This document shows, piece after piece, positions 7,693 through 15,570 of a stretch of 64,000 nt of DNA (position 1 is its first letter; every line of letters starts with the position of its first letter). A program made the position numbers and the translations under genes. The notes beneath the pieces were generated by a model. It was not told the origin of the DNA. It worked only from the letters and a program-made list of their open reading frames with translations, and did no database searches. The DNA is from Halothiobacillus sp045689735 (GTDB lineage: Bacteria; Pseudomonadota; Gammaproteobacteria; Halothiobacillales; Halothiobacillaceae), in contig NZ_CP142685.1 of assembly GCF_045689735.1 (NCBI RefSeq), positions 682,001-746,000 on the forward strand. The letters run 5' to 3'.

Positions 7693-9702
7693 TCAATGAT
7701 CCTTATCCGGGTTCTGTTTCGGGCTTGCATTCTGGGGCAGTGCGGCCTCCGCCTGCTTTTTCGCCAGCGCCGCGCGGGCTGCGGCAATCTCCGCATCGTG
7801 CGTGCCTTTCGGGTTGAATTCCGTCATCCGCTCGATGCCGGTCGCGGCCATATCGAGCAGCCCGGCGGCAATCTGCATCGTCACCAGATTATTCCAGTAC
7901 GCAAAATGGCGCGGGTCGAGCGTCACCGCCTGCTGCATCAGGCGGTAAGCCACCGGAAAATCGTGGGTAATGTTCGCCTCATAATTGGCCAGCAGCGTGA
8001 TCAGCCCGTCATTATCGGGGTAGCGCGCCACCGCGAGGCGCAGCGTCTGCCCGAGCGCCTGCACCGCCTCGGGCGGATAATGGCACACCCCATTGAACCC
8101 GCACTGCACCAGGCTATACAGCGCGGACACATCCTCTGCCGAGGGCGGTTGATGATCCAGCTTCTGCCGAATATCCGCCCACCAGGCCGGATGGATCGGC
8201 AAGCCGTTTTTCGCACTCATGAAAATCAGCGCCTGATCCGCCTGAATACTCGCGCCGGGCAACTGGCTGGCCTTATCCATCAACTGCACGCCCATCCCGA
8301 ACGACGGGCTGCTCACCCCCGGTGCGGTAATCATCATCAACCGCGCCAGGTCATAATTCGCGCGCGGCGAATCCGGGTGCGTCGTCGCCTCGAAATACGC
8401 CAGCCGGAACGGATTGCCCCACACCTGAGCGCGCAGCGCGGTGATGCCCGCATACAGCGCGATCAAGGCCAGCGCCGCACTCAGCATCAGCGTGCGCATC
8501 ACCCGCGCCCGTTCCGCCTCGGCGGGCGACCAGGCCAGCATCAGCCCGAACAGTGCGAGAAACACCCCAAAGCTCGGCAGATAATTGCGGTGCTCATACA
8601 CCAGCTCCAGCGGCAGATAAGTCGAAACCAGCGCATGCCCGGCAAAAAACCACAACACCCCCAGCGCGAACAGCGGCGCGCGCTGGCGCAGCGCCACCGC
8701 CGCGACGATCAGCGCGCCGATGCCGAGCCCACCGGCCAGCGTCGTCCACGGCGCAAGCCAGCCGGTCGAAACGGCCACATCATCGTGATACAGACTCAGG
8801 TCATTCGGCGCGGGCGCAATCAGCCAATGCAGATAATCGAACAGCACCCGGCCTTCCGTCCACAGCCGCTCGGCCAAATCAAACGGCCGGCCGGCAAAGG
8901 CGCGGCCATCCAGTGCGGCGGGCAGGGTGGCGAGCAACCCCAACCCCCCCGGCAGCGCCAGCACCAGCAGAAACAGCGGCACCAGCCCGCGTTCTGAGCC
9001 CGTTGCCCCCCGGCCACGCAGCACCAGCACCTCCAGCAGGAAGGCATACACCGGCAACATCACCCCGGTTTCCTTCGCCAGCGTGGCGAGCAGGGTGCCA
9101 CCGAGCAGCCCACCGAGCACCCAGCGCCAGCCGCCGGAACGCCCCGCCCGCTGGCGTTGTCGCCCGTGCCAGTAGGCGAGCAGCCCCGCCAGCACAAACA
9201 GCGCCGAAAGGCTCTCCATCCGCTGCACCACATACAGCACCGCCGTGAGCTGCATCGGTGCCAGCAGCCAGGCGCCGGCGACCAGCAGCGCCAGCGTTTC
9301 GGGCGTGACCAGCCAGCGCGCGGCTTGATTGGCGCTCACTTGATCGATCATCACTTGGCGCAGCACCGCCCGACCCAGCAGAAAAATCAACATGCCATTG
9401 CCCAGATGAATCAACACATTCACCAGCTTCAGCGGCCAGGGTGCCAGCCCGGTAAACCAGGCTTGCAGGGCGAAACTGAACATCGAGATCGGCCGATCCG
9501 TCGGCCCCGAGCCGCTCGACCAGATCGCCTGCCAAAACGACTGATGCGACACAATCTGCGCAAACGCCGGGTTATCGACCAGATTGCCGAAATCATCGAA
9601 CACAAATCCGCCCGACAAACCCGGCGCATACATCGCCAGGGTCACAAGCAGCAATAAAGCCAAGCCCAGAGTCGGGCGGGACAAGCGAAAAACAGCAGGC
9701 AT
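7693..9702 (-). CDS. Multi-TM, TPR-tailed GT-C-like membrane protein, paralogue 2
   Basis: A 669-aa protein of the same design as its downstream neighbour: TM1, then FVFDDFGNL in the first external loop, DRPISMFSF, many hydrophobic segments to about residue 430, then a soluble helical tail with TPR-like spacing and a charged end. The shared FDDFGNL, the VLYVVQRMESLSALFV segment (VIQRMAMLAALFV in the partner) and VYEHRNYLP (MFEHRNYLP in the partner) show a tandem duplication. It begins about 200 bp after the pilA stop, beyond a terminator, so it may be expressed by readthrough from the pilin promoter. Exact reaction unknown; GT-C transferase activity is inferred. Confidence 0.75.
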   Translation of the reverse strand: MPAVFRLSRPTLGLALLLLVTLAMYAPGLSGGFVFDDFGNLVDNPAFAQIVSHQSFWQAIWSSGSGPTDRPISMFSFALQAWFTGLAPWPLKLVNVLIHLGNGMLIFLLGRAVLRQVMIDQVSANQAARWLVTPETLALLVAGAWLLAPMQLTAVLYVVQRMESLSALFVLAGLLAYWHGRQRQRAGRSGGWRWVLGGLLGGTLLATLAKETGVMLPVYAFLLEVLVLRGRGATGSERGLVPLFLLVLALPGGLGLLATLPAALDGRAFAGRPFDLAERLWTEGRVLFDYLHWLIAPAPNDLSLYHDDVAVSTGWLAPWTTLAGGLGIGALIVAAVALRQRAPLFALGVLWFFAGHALVSTYLPLELVYEHRNYLPSFGVFLALFGLMLAWSPAEAERARVMRTLMLSAALALIALYAGITALRAQVWGNPFRLAYFEATTHPDSPRANYDLARLMMITAPGVSSPSFGMGVQLMDKASQLPGASIQADQALIFMSAKNGLPIHPAWWADIRQKLDHQPPSAEDVSALYSLVQCGFNGVCHYPPEAVQALGQTLRLAVARYPDNDGLITLLANYEANITHDFPVAYRLMQQAVTLDPRHFAYWNNLVTMQIAAGLLDMAATGIERMTEFNPKGTHDAEIAAARAALAKKQAEAALPQNASPKQNPDKDH

Positions 9703-9849
9703 TACCGAGACATCCGGGTCAAAAGCAAACAGAACGACGCACCGCGCGGTACAGTGGGCAGACTTCAGCGAAAACGATCCGTGGCCACCGCCGTGATCGA
9801 GTGGGGATCATACCGCGCAGCGGGCTGGTCGTGGCCGTCCGGCGACCAT

Positions 9850-9872
9850 AAAAAAACCCCGCCGGAGCGGGG
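9850..9872 (-). terminator. Rho-independent terminator of pilA
   Basis: Stem CCCCGC (9857-9862), loop CGGA, GCGGGG (9867-9872); on the minus strand it is followed by a T tract (complement of the a-run 9850-9856). It sits 28 bp beyond the pilA stop. Confidence 0.85.
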
Positions 9873-9900
9873 TCGATGCCATTAGGTTAACCGAAACGAA

Positions 9901-10350
9901 TTAACGGCAAACCGCAGGTAAGTATTTGGCGAGAATAGTTGTGCCAGCAGAAGTGCCACAAGTGAAAGAAATCGTCCCGCCGCCAGTGGTTGCGGCACTG
10001 AGTACCAAAACAGATGATGTGATTGCGGTGTTGGATTTGTTACCGTAGGCCACAGTCATTTTACCGCCGCTAAGAGTGATGCTCTTAACATAGTTGCCAT
10101 TGTAGGCTGTAGCGGCTAAGAAGCCTGTAGTGGTATTGGTAGGCCAGTTGCCGGTATTGGTGTAATACTCGACAGAGGGAGTCTTAAGGCCATCTGCTAA
10201 GCTCAGACCTTCAGAAACTTGCGCACGGATGGTGTAATCCTGATACGCCGGAATGGCAATGGCGGCCAGGATACCGATGATCGCGATCACGATCATCAAT
10301 TCGATCAGGGTGAAACCCTTTTGAACGGTTTTGCTCATTTGCTTCAACAT
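9901..10350 (-). CDS. pilA: Type IV major pilin
   Basis: A 149-aa prepilin. The leader ends MSKTVQKG and is followed by the class III signal FTLIELMIVIAIIG, with cleavage by PilD expected after Gly12, N-methylated Phe as residue 1 and the key Glu5. The C-terminal pair of cysteines (FTCGTS and AVCR) frames a D-loop disulfide. ATG 10350 has AAGGAG 7 nt upstream; the longer open frame to 10455 is rejected because the leader would be abnormal. It forms the filament for twitching, adhesion and DNA uptake. It is controlled by a sigma-54 promoter and upstream palindromes, pointing to PilR/PilS. It has a Ser/Thr-rich body, compatible with O-glycosylation. Confidence 0.95.
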   Translation of the reverse strand: MLKQMSKTVQKGFTLIELMIVIAIIGILAAIAIPAYQDYTIRAQVSEGLSLADGLKTPSVEYYTNTGNWPTNTTTGFLAATAYNGNYVKSITLSGGKMTVAYGNKSNTAITSSVLVLSAATTGGGTISFTCGTSAGTTILAKYLPAVCR

Positions 10351-10406
10351 GACATCACTCCTTTGTGACTTGAGGTGAGGGCGATATGCCCCGCCGCTTA
10401 ATTTAA

Positions 10407-10421
10407 GCAATGCTTGTGCCA
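10407..10421 (-). promoter_or_regulatory. Sigma-54 (-24/-12) promoter of pilA
   Basis: The minus strand reads TGGCAC-AAGCA-TTGC, matching the RpoN consensus TGGCAC-N5-TTGC exactly. It lies 57-71 bp upstream of the pilA ATG, with transcription expected to start near 10395. pilA genes of Pseudomonas and relatives use the same class of promoter. Confidence 0.9.
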
Positions 10422-10551
10422 GCTTTGGTGGTTGATTGGGGCTTTGGCTCGACAACCCGCCGCCCGCTCGTCCGGCTGCGGCTTGCGTTGCGTTATCGCG
10501 CGGAAGGGGGCGCCGCCCACTTATCCCTCCTGCGGCTCAGGTCGGGCTGAA

Positions 10552-10610
10552 TTGTCACTTTTTGACAAAAGTCCCGCCGCCTGATTAAGCAATTTGTCAC
10601 ATCCTGACAA
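10552..10610 (-). promoter_or_regulatory. Paired upstream activator palindromes for pilA
   Basis: Two copies of TTGTCA-N5-TGACAA, at 10552-10568 and 10594-10610. Their starts are 42 bp apart, four helical turns, and they lie about 150-215 bp upstream of the predicted start site, the usual place for sigma-54 enhancer-binding proteins. The half-site TGTCA resembles the reported PilR recognition element of P. aeruginosa. PilR binding is inferred. Confidence 0.7.
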
Positions 10611-10759
10611 TTTTTCCCGGCGATTGCTTCCTGACTCCGTACCTGAGGGTGTGCCATCGTCCGTGCCCGGGTCTGTGTGTGTGGCGGCCACTGATGGCTG
10701 ATGATCTTTCATCGGAACCCACCTTGACTTCGAGTCGGCGTGGGGTTGGTTCATCCCAG

Positions 10760-11400
10760 CGCCCCTCCCCAACCCCCTACCCACGAGGGGGGCTAACATG
10801 TGCGAGGCGGATCCTTGTGTGGACATCTTTCCTAACCCCGCTCCTCAAGGGGGAGGGGCTAAGGCTTTCAGAAACCCACCCTCCTCGGGACGGGGCGAGC
10901 CAAGGTTGCTAAAAACACATCATCCACAAGGCAAGGTGGGGCAAAGTTCGCAGAAACGCTCCCTCCCCCTGCAAGGGGGAGGGTTGGGGTGGGGGTATTC
11001 ACTCCAGCAGCCCCTCCCCAACCCCTCCCCACGAGGGGGGCTAACATGTGCGAGGCGGATCCTTGTGTGGACATCTTTCCCAACCCCGCTCCTCAAGGGG
11101 GAGGGGCTAAGGCTTTCAGAAACCCACCCTCCTCGGGACGGGGCAAACCAAGGTTGCCAAAAACATACCATCCACAAGACAAGGTGGGGCAAAGTTGGCA
11201 GAAACGCACCCTCCCCCTGCAAGGGGGAGGGTTGGGGTGGGGTGGGGGTATTCACTCCAGCGCCCCTTCCCAACCCCTCCCCACGAGGGGGAGGGACTAA
11301 GGCTTTCAGAAACCCATCCTCCTCGGGACGGGGCAAACCCAGGTCGGCAGGATTACTCCCTCCCCCTGCAAGGGGGAGGGTCGGGGTGGGGGTATTCATC
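10760..11400. repeat. 248-bp tandem repeat built of GC-rich palindromes
   Basis: Two near-identical units with a 248-bp period (the landmark acatgtgcgaggcggatcct is at 10796 and 11044), followed by a third, internally deleted unit from about 11254. Each holds an A-type palindrome (CCCCTCCCC..GAGGGG), a middle section, and a B-type palindrome (CTCCCTCCCCCTGCAAGGGG). I see no convincing protein in it. It separates the pilA control region from the DUF559 gene. The stretch 10611-10759 holds nothing else I can identify. Confidence 0.9.
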
Positions 11401-11436
11401 AGTCAGGAAATACTGTCCGGGGTGGGATCAATCCAG

Positions 11437-11787
11437 CTAGCGTCTACTCTCCCGATCAATTAACGCCAGACGCACCGTTTCAAGCACGCCATCACACTGT
11501 TGTAGTACCTCGTTGTTCCAAAATCGCAGTACCTTGAACCCTTCTGTGGATAAAAACGCATCGCGCACCCGATCTTCCGCGTTATTCGCATGTTGCCCAC
11601 CGTCGATTTCGATCACCAGCTTATGAGATAGGCAGACGAAATCCACGATATAGCGGCCAATGGGGGCTTGGCGTCGAAACTTGACGCCCAGTTGTTCCCC
11701 ACGAAGATGTCGCCAGATGGCGCGCTCGGCATCCGTCATTTGCGCGCGGAGTTTGCGAGCGTTCTGAATGAGTGATGATCTGGTCAT
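11437..11787 (-). CDS. DUF559 endonuclease-fold protein
   Basis: A 116-aa protein of the DUF559 family, a Vsr/restriction-endonuclease-like fold. It shows the N-terminal NARKLRAQMTDAERAIWRHL, the core KFRRQAPIGRYIVDFVC and the acidic motif LVIEIDGGQH, where D and E are likely metal ligands. ATG 11787 follows a GGAAGG ribosome site; the open frame continues upstream through palindromic repeats (translated as GEGLGRG-type peptide) and that part is not believed to be protein. Biological role unknown. The gene is embedded in repeat clusters on both sides, which is a recurring context for this family. Confidence 0.85.
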   Translation of the reverse strand: MTRSSLIQNARKLRAQMTDAERAIWRHLRGEQLGVKFRRQAPIGRYIVDFVCLSHKLVIEIDGGQHANNAEDRVRDAFLSTEGFKVLRFWNNEVLQQCDGVLETVRLALIDRESRR

Positions 11788-11854
11788 GTGGCCTTCCCTG
11801 CCGAGATGCTTGCTGGAGGGTTTCCTCATCATCGGGGTGCCCCCACCCATCGGA

Positions 11855-12205
11855 GCGCCCCTCCCCAACCCCTCCCCACGGGAGGGAGGGGCTAAGGCCC
11901 CCAGAAATTCACCCATCTCATCATCCCCCTTGAAGGGGATGGTGGGGTGATAATCGGATCACCTGATTTTTTACTCCCTCCCCCTTCAAGGGGAAGGACG
12001 GGAGTGGGGGTATTTACTCCAGCGCCCCTCCCCAACCCCTCCCCACGAGGGGGAGGGGCTAGGCCCTCAGAAATTCACCGATCTCATCATCCCCCATGAA
12101 GGGGATGATTGGAGTGCCTGATTTTTACTCCCTTCATCCCCCATGAAGGGGATGATTGGAGCGCCTGATTTTTTACTCCCTCCCCCTGCGAAGGGGGCGA
12201 GGGTG
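11855..12205. repeat. Second cluster of GC-rich palindromic repeats
   Basis: At least three kinds of palindrome alternate here: A-type (11861-11893 and 12022-12052), B-type (11972-12010, 12178-12200) and C-type CATCCCCC-ATGAA-GGGGATG (variants near 11926, 12086 and 12137). Together with the cluster at 10.76-11.40 kb they flank the DUF559 gene. No gene is supported inside. Confidence 0.85.
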
Positions 12206-12211
12206 TTCCGC

Positions 12212-13195
12212 TTAGGGCTTGGCCGGGGTTTGCGCGGGTGACTCTGCCGGTGTTTCAGCCGGTTTGGCCGTATCGGTGGCGGCGGGCGTTGCCGGAGCTG
12301 CCGGAGCCGCCGGTGGGGCGGTCAGTTCGATCTTGGCCTTGGCGCGCAGGTTCTGGACGAGTTTTTCAATCGCGGCGCGGCGGTATTGGGTTTCGAGTTG
12401 TGGTTTGAGCTGTTCGAAGGTCGGGGGCGGGGCAATCCGGGTGTCTTCGAGTTTGATGATGTGCCAGCCAAATTGGGATTTGACCGGGGTTTGGCTGATT
12501 TCGCCGGTTTTCATTTTTTCTACGGCGCCGGCAAATTCCGGCACCATTTGATCGGGGCTGAACCAGCCGAGTTCGCCGCCTTGTTTGGCGGAGCCGGGAT
12601 CGATGGATTTTTCTTCGGCGAGTTTGCTGAATGAGGCGCCGGCATCGAGCTGTTTGATGAGATCTTTGGCTTCGTCCTCGGTTTTGACGAGGATGTGGGC
12701 GGCTTTGTATTCGGTGGTTTTCGGGAAGCCTTTGACGAATTGCTCGTAGTCGGGTTTGAGGTCATCGTCGGTGACTTTCATCTGGCTCAGGTAATGCGAG
12801 AGGTAGTCGTTGGCGAGTTGGTTGTCGATGGCGTTCTGGATTTGTGCCTGGGTCTTGATGCGGTTTTGCAGCCCATCCTGACGGGCGGCATCAGCCAGCA
12901 GACGGAGTTCGATCATGCGTTCGACCAGCCGTTGCTCGGGCATGGGTTGTTGCAGGCTGCTTTGGATGACTTTGAGGTTTTCTTCGTACAGCGGCGCGCC
13001 ATTGATGCGGGCAACGATTTTGCCGGTGCTGACTTTGGGGCAGCCTTCGTTTGCGCTGGCGCTGGTTTCGGTTTGTCCCAGTGGGGTTTTGGCGGCGGTG
13101 GTGGCCTTGTCGCCTTGGCAGCCGGCGAGGGCGGCGCCAATGGCGAGGGCGAGGCTGGCGAGTAGGGCGGGTTTCATCCGGGAAGATACGGTCAT
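12212..13195 (-). CDS. Periplasmic parvulin-type peptidyl-prolyl isomerase, lipoprotein
   Basis: A 327-aa PpiC/SurA-like protein. The N-terminus is a lipoprotein signal with lipobox LAGC (Cys26). A SurA-like helical region follows, and the parvulin domain runs from about residue 165 (YKAAHILVKTEDEA) to 255 (SQFGWHIIKLED), including GGELGWFSPDQMVPEF. A Pro/Ala-rich tail occupies the last 35 residues. It is expected to assist folding of secreted and outer-membrane proteins from an anchored position. It is the last gene of the yciB-yciI-ppiC leftward unit, an order shared with other gammaproteobacteria. Confidence 0.9.
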   Translation of the reverse strand: MTVSSRMKPALLASLALAIGAALAGCQGDKATTAAKTPLGQTETSASANEGCPKVSTGKIVARINGAPLYEENLKVIQSSLQQPMPEQRLVERMIELRLLADAARQDGLQNRIKTQAQIQNAIDNQLANDYLSHYLSQMKVTDDDLKPDYEQFVKGFPKTTEYKAAHILVKTEDEAKDLIKQLDAGASFSKLAEEKSIDPGSAKQGGELGWFSPDQMVPEFAGAVEKMKTGEISQTPVKSQFGWHIIKLEDTRIAPPPTFEQLKPQLETQYRRAAIEKLVQNLRAKAKIELTAPPAAPAAPATPAATDTAKPAETPAESPAQTPAKP

Positions 13196-13224
13196 GGGTG
13201 TGTCCTTAGAGTGAGGTCAGGTGG

Positions 13225-13533
13225 TCAGGAAATGGGTTGGAGTGTCGCGCCGAACACCGCACGGTAGGGGCGAATTTCCCGCCGGGCATAGACGCCTTCC
13301 CGTTGATACGGGTCGGCCTCAGCCCAGCGTTCGGCGGCGGTGAGATCGGGAAATTCCGCCACGATCAGGCTGCCGGTGAACTGTTCGCTACCATCAGCAG
13401 CGGGAAAGGGGCCGGCGGTGAGCAGGCGGTTTTCCTGGGCGAGTGCTTCGATGCGGGCGCGGTGTTCGGCGCGGTGGGCGAGCCGGGCGGGCAAGCTGCC
13501 GGGATGGTCGGTGGTGATGATGGCAAACAGCAC
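13225..13533 (-). CDS. yciI: YciI-family protein
   Basis: A 102-aa ferredoxin-like (dimeric alpha/beta barrel) protein. It shows the family pattern FAIITTDHPGS at the N-terminus, LLTAGPFPAADG in the middle and ADPYQREGVYARREIRPY near the end. The natural start is taken as GTG at 13533; the upstream ATG at 13620 would overlap yciB and add an abnormal basic leader. Its biochemical role is not settled in the literature. It sits 10 bp after yciB, its usual partner. Confidence 0.85.
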   Translation of the reverse strand: MLFAIITTDHPGSLPARLAHRAEHRARIEALAQENRLLTAGPFPAADGSEQFTGSLIVAEFPDLTAAERWAEADPYQREGVYARREIRPYRAVFGATLQPIS

Positions 13534-13543
13534 GATGGTCGTC

Positions 13544-14131
13544 TTAGGATGGGCGGTGGCGATCCGCGTTGAGGGAAGATTCTTCCGCCGGTGTGGCTGC
13601 CGGGACGGGTTCTTGTGCATGGCGGGCGAGGTAAATGCCTTGGCCGATCATGAAGATGAAGGTCATGCCCATCAGGCCGAACAGTTTGAAATCGACCCAG
13701 ATTTCTTCCGGGTAGTGGTAGGCAACATACAGATTGGCCGCGCCGGAAAGCAGGAAAAAGCCCACCCAGGCCCAGTTGACGCGCCGCCAGATCGCATCCG
13801 GCACGGTGAGGACATGCGACATCAGCCGTTGCACCAGGGGTTGGCCAAACCAGACGCTGCCCGCAAACACCAGGGCAAACAGCCAGTTGACGATGCTGGG
13901 TTTCCATTTGATGAACAGCGGATCGTGCAGGGCGAGGGTCAAGCCGCCGAAGATGAGGATCAGCGCGGCGGAGACCCAGTGCATGGTTTCGACTTTGCGT
14001 TTGATGAACCAGCCCCAGCCGATTTGCAGCACGGCGGCGCCCATGGCGACGGCGGTGGCGACATAGATGCCGCCGAGTTTGTAGGCCACGAAGAACAGCA
14101 GGATCGGGAAAAAGTCGTACAGAAACTTCAT
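13544..14131 (-). CDS. yciB: Inner-membrane septation protein A (YciB/IspZ)
   Basis: A 195-aa inner-membrane protein with five or six hydrophobic segments, starting MKFLYDFFPILLFFVAY, and the conserved FIKRKVETMHWVS and PIVNWLFAL-like region. In E. coli YciB interacts with elongation and division proteins and affects envelope integrity. It is the first gene of the leftward yciB-yciI-ppiC unit, divergent from yciO with about 150 bp between. Confidence 0.93.
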   Translation of the reverse strand: MKFLYDFFPILLFFVAYKLGGIYVATAVAMGAAVLQIGWGWFIKRKVETMHWVSAALILIFGGLTLALHDPLFIKWKPSIVNWLFALVFAGSVWFGQPLVQRLMSHVLTVPDAIWRRVNWAWVGFFLLSGAANLYVAYHYPEEIWVDFKLFGLMGMTFIFMIGQGIYLARHAQEPVPAATPAEESSLNADRHRPS

Positions 14132-14280
14132 GGCGGTTAGGGGTACACTGCAGGGATTTGTTCGGTCATCTTAGCAAGCCGCGCGCTGGAAACACAGGCT
14201 GGTTGCGCGGTGTTCGAACGCTGGGGGGCGGTTTGGTTCCCTGCATTCCCGCGTTGGTCGGGTGGTTTTTGAGTGGTGTT

Positions 14281-14910
14281 ATGAGTTTATCGATCGAGAT
14301 TCATCCGCAGTCCCCGCAACCGCGCTTGGTGGCGCAGATCGTCCAGCTTCTGGCCGAGGGGCAGGTAGCGGTTCTGCCGACCGATTCGGGGTATGCGCTG
14401 GTCTGTTCGCTGGAAAACAAGCCGGCCTTGCAACGCATCGCCCAGATTCGCCGCGACGATGAGCCGCATCATATGACGCTGCTCTGTCGGGATTTGTCGG
14501 AAATCAGCAGTTACGCGCGGGTCGATAATACCCAGTACCGTTTTTTGAAAGCGCATACGCCGAGCCCGATAACCTTCATTCTGGAGGCGACCAGCGAAGT
14601 GCCCCGGCGCTTGCTGCACCCGAAAAAACGCTCGATTGGGGTGCGGGTGCCGACGCATCCGGTGTTGCAGGCTATCCTGCGGCAGATGACAGAGCCCGTG
14701 CTCAGCGCTTCGCTGGTCATGCCGGATCAAGAAGCCCCGCTGGAAGATCCCGCATTTTTCCCCCGCGGACTCGACCGGCAGGTCGATCTGCTGGTGGATG
14801 TGGGTTTTCTGGCGCAGGCGCCCTCGACGGTGATTGAGATGACCGGATCGGACTTTGTCTTGCTGCGGGAAGGATTGGGCGGGGTGCCGCCCGAGTTGGC
14901 GGAGGCTTGA
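14281..14910 (+). CDS. yciO: YciO family (Sua5/YrdC-like) protein
   Basis: A 209-aa protein of the Sua5/YciO/YrdC RNA-binding fold. It contains VLPTDSGYALVCSLENK near residue 35, RRDDEPHHMTLLCRD, the KKRSIGVRVPTHP motif and a C-terminal STVIEMTGSDFVLLREG. It probably binds L-threonylcarbamoyl-AMP or tRNA, but YciO does not replace TsaC in E. coli, so the function is uncertain. ATG 14281 gives the family length; the frame upstream is open but non-homologous. The next gene begins 3 bp after its stop. Confidence 0.88.
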   Translation: MSLSIEIHPQSPQPRLVAQIVQLLAEGQVAVLPTDSGYALVCSLENKPALQRIAQIRRDDEPHHMTLLCRDLSEISSYARVDNTQYRFLKAHTPSPITFILEATSEVPRRLLHPKKRSIGVRVPTHPVLQAILRQMTEPVLSASLVMPDQEAPLEDPAFFPRGLDRQVDLLVDVGFLAQAPSTVIEMTGSDFVLLREGLGGVPPELAEA

Positions 14911-14913
14911 GCC

Positions 14914-15570
14914 ATGGTGGAATTGACGCTGATCCAGAAAATTGCCATCGGTCTGTTGCCGATTCTGCTGGCGGTGACGGTGCATGAGGCGGCGCATGCT
15001 TATGCTGCCAACTTTCTCGGCGATGGCACCGCGAAATTCCTAGGGCGGATGACCCTGAATCCGCTGAAACACATCGATCCGATTGGCACAGTGCTGGTGC
15101 CGCTGCTGGCCTTTGTGCTGACCTCGTTCGTGTTCGGTTGGGCGAAGCCCGTGCCGGTGAATGACCGCAATTTCAGTAACCCGCGCCGCGATATGGCGCT
15201 GGTGGCGCTGGCTGGGCCCGTATCGAATCTCGTCATGGCCTTTGCCTGGGCCGGGCTCACGGCCTTGGGCGTGGCGGGGCTCGACCAATCGGCATGGTAT
15301 GCCGAACCTTTGGCCTTGATGGGCCAGATCGGCATTTTTGTGAATGTGTTGCTGGCGGTGTTCAATCTGCTGCCGCTGCCCCCGCTGGATGGCGGTCGGG
15401 TGCTGGTGGCACTGTTGCCGCCGCCCGCCGCGCAGAAGGTGGCCGCGCTGGAACCCTGGGGATTCCCGATCATTTTGCTGCTGCTGGTGTCGGGGGCTTT
15501 GTCTTATGTGCTGTCGCCGCCCCTGGTCACGGTGTTGAACTGGTTCAACGGTCTTGTCCATCTCCTCTGA
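14914..15570 (+). CDS. Site-2 protease family (M50) membrane metalloprotease
   Basis: A 218-aa integral membrane protein. The zinc site HEAAH lies at residues 24-28 inside TM1 and the second motif PLDGGRVL near residue 152, where Asp is the third ligand. About six hydrophobic segments are present. There is no PDZ domain, unlike RseP in this window. The family (YwhC-type) is usually found next to scpA, and here the end of this gene overlaps the scpA start by 17 bp. The substrate is unknown. Confidence 0.9.
   Translation: MVELTLIQKIAIGLLPILLAVTVHEAAHAYAANFLGDGTAKFLGRMTLNPLKHIDPIGTVLVPLLAFVLTSFVFGWAKPVPVNDRNFSNPRRDMALVALAGPVSNLVMAFAWAGLTALGVAGLDQSAWYAEPLALMGQIGIFVNVLLAVFNLLPLPPLDGGRVLVALLPPPAAQKVAALEPWGFPIILLLLVSGALSYVLSPPLVTVLNWFNGLVHLL

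Noticed and set aside
7696..8997. 433-codon rightward open frame opposite the TPR gene
   Set aside because: GC-rich shadow of the leftward membrane-protein gene; Arg/His/Gln-rich composition with no domain.
10798..11463. Long frames in the repeat field (PSPRGG/GEGLGRG peptides)
   Set aside because: They merely translate palindromic repeats; same peptides appear in all frames and copies.
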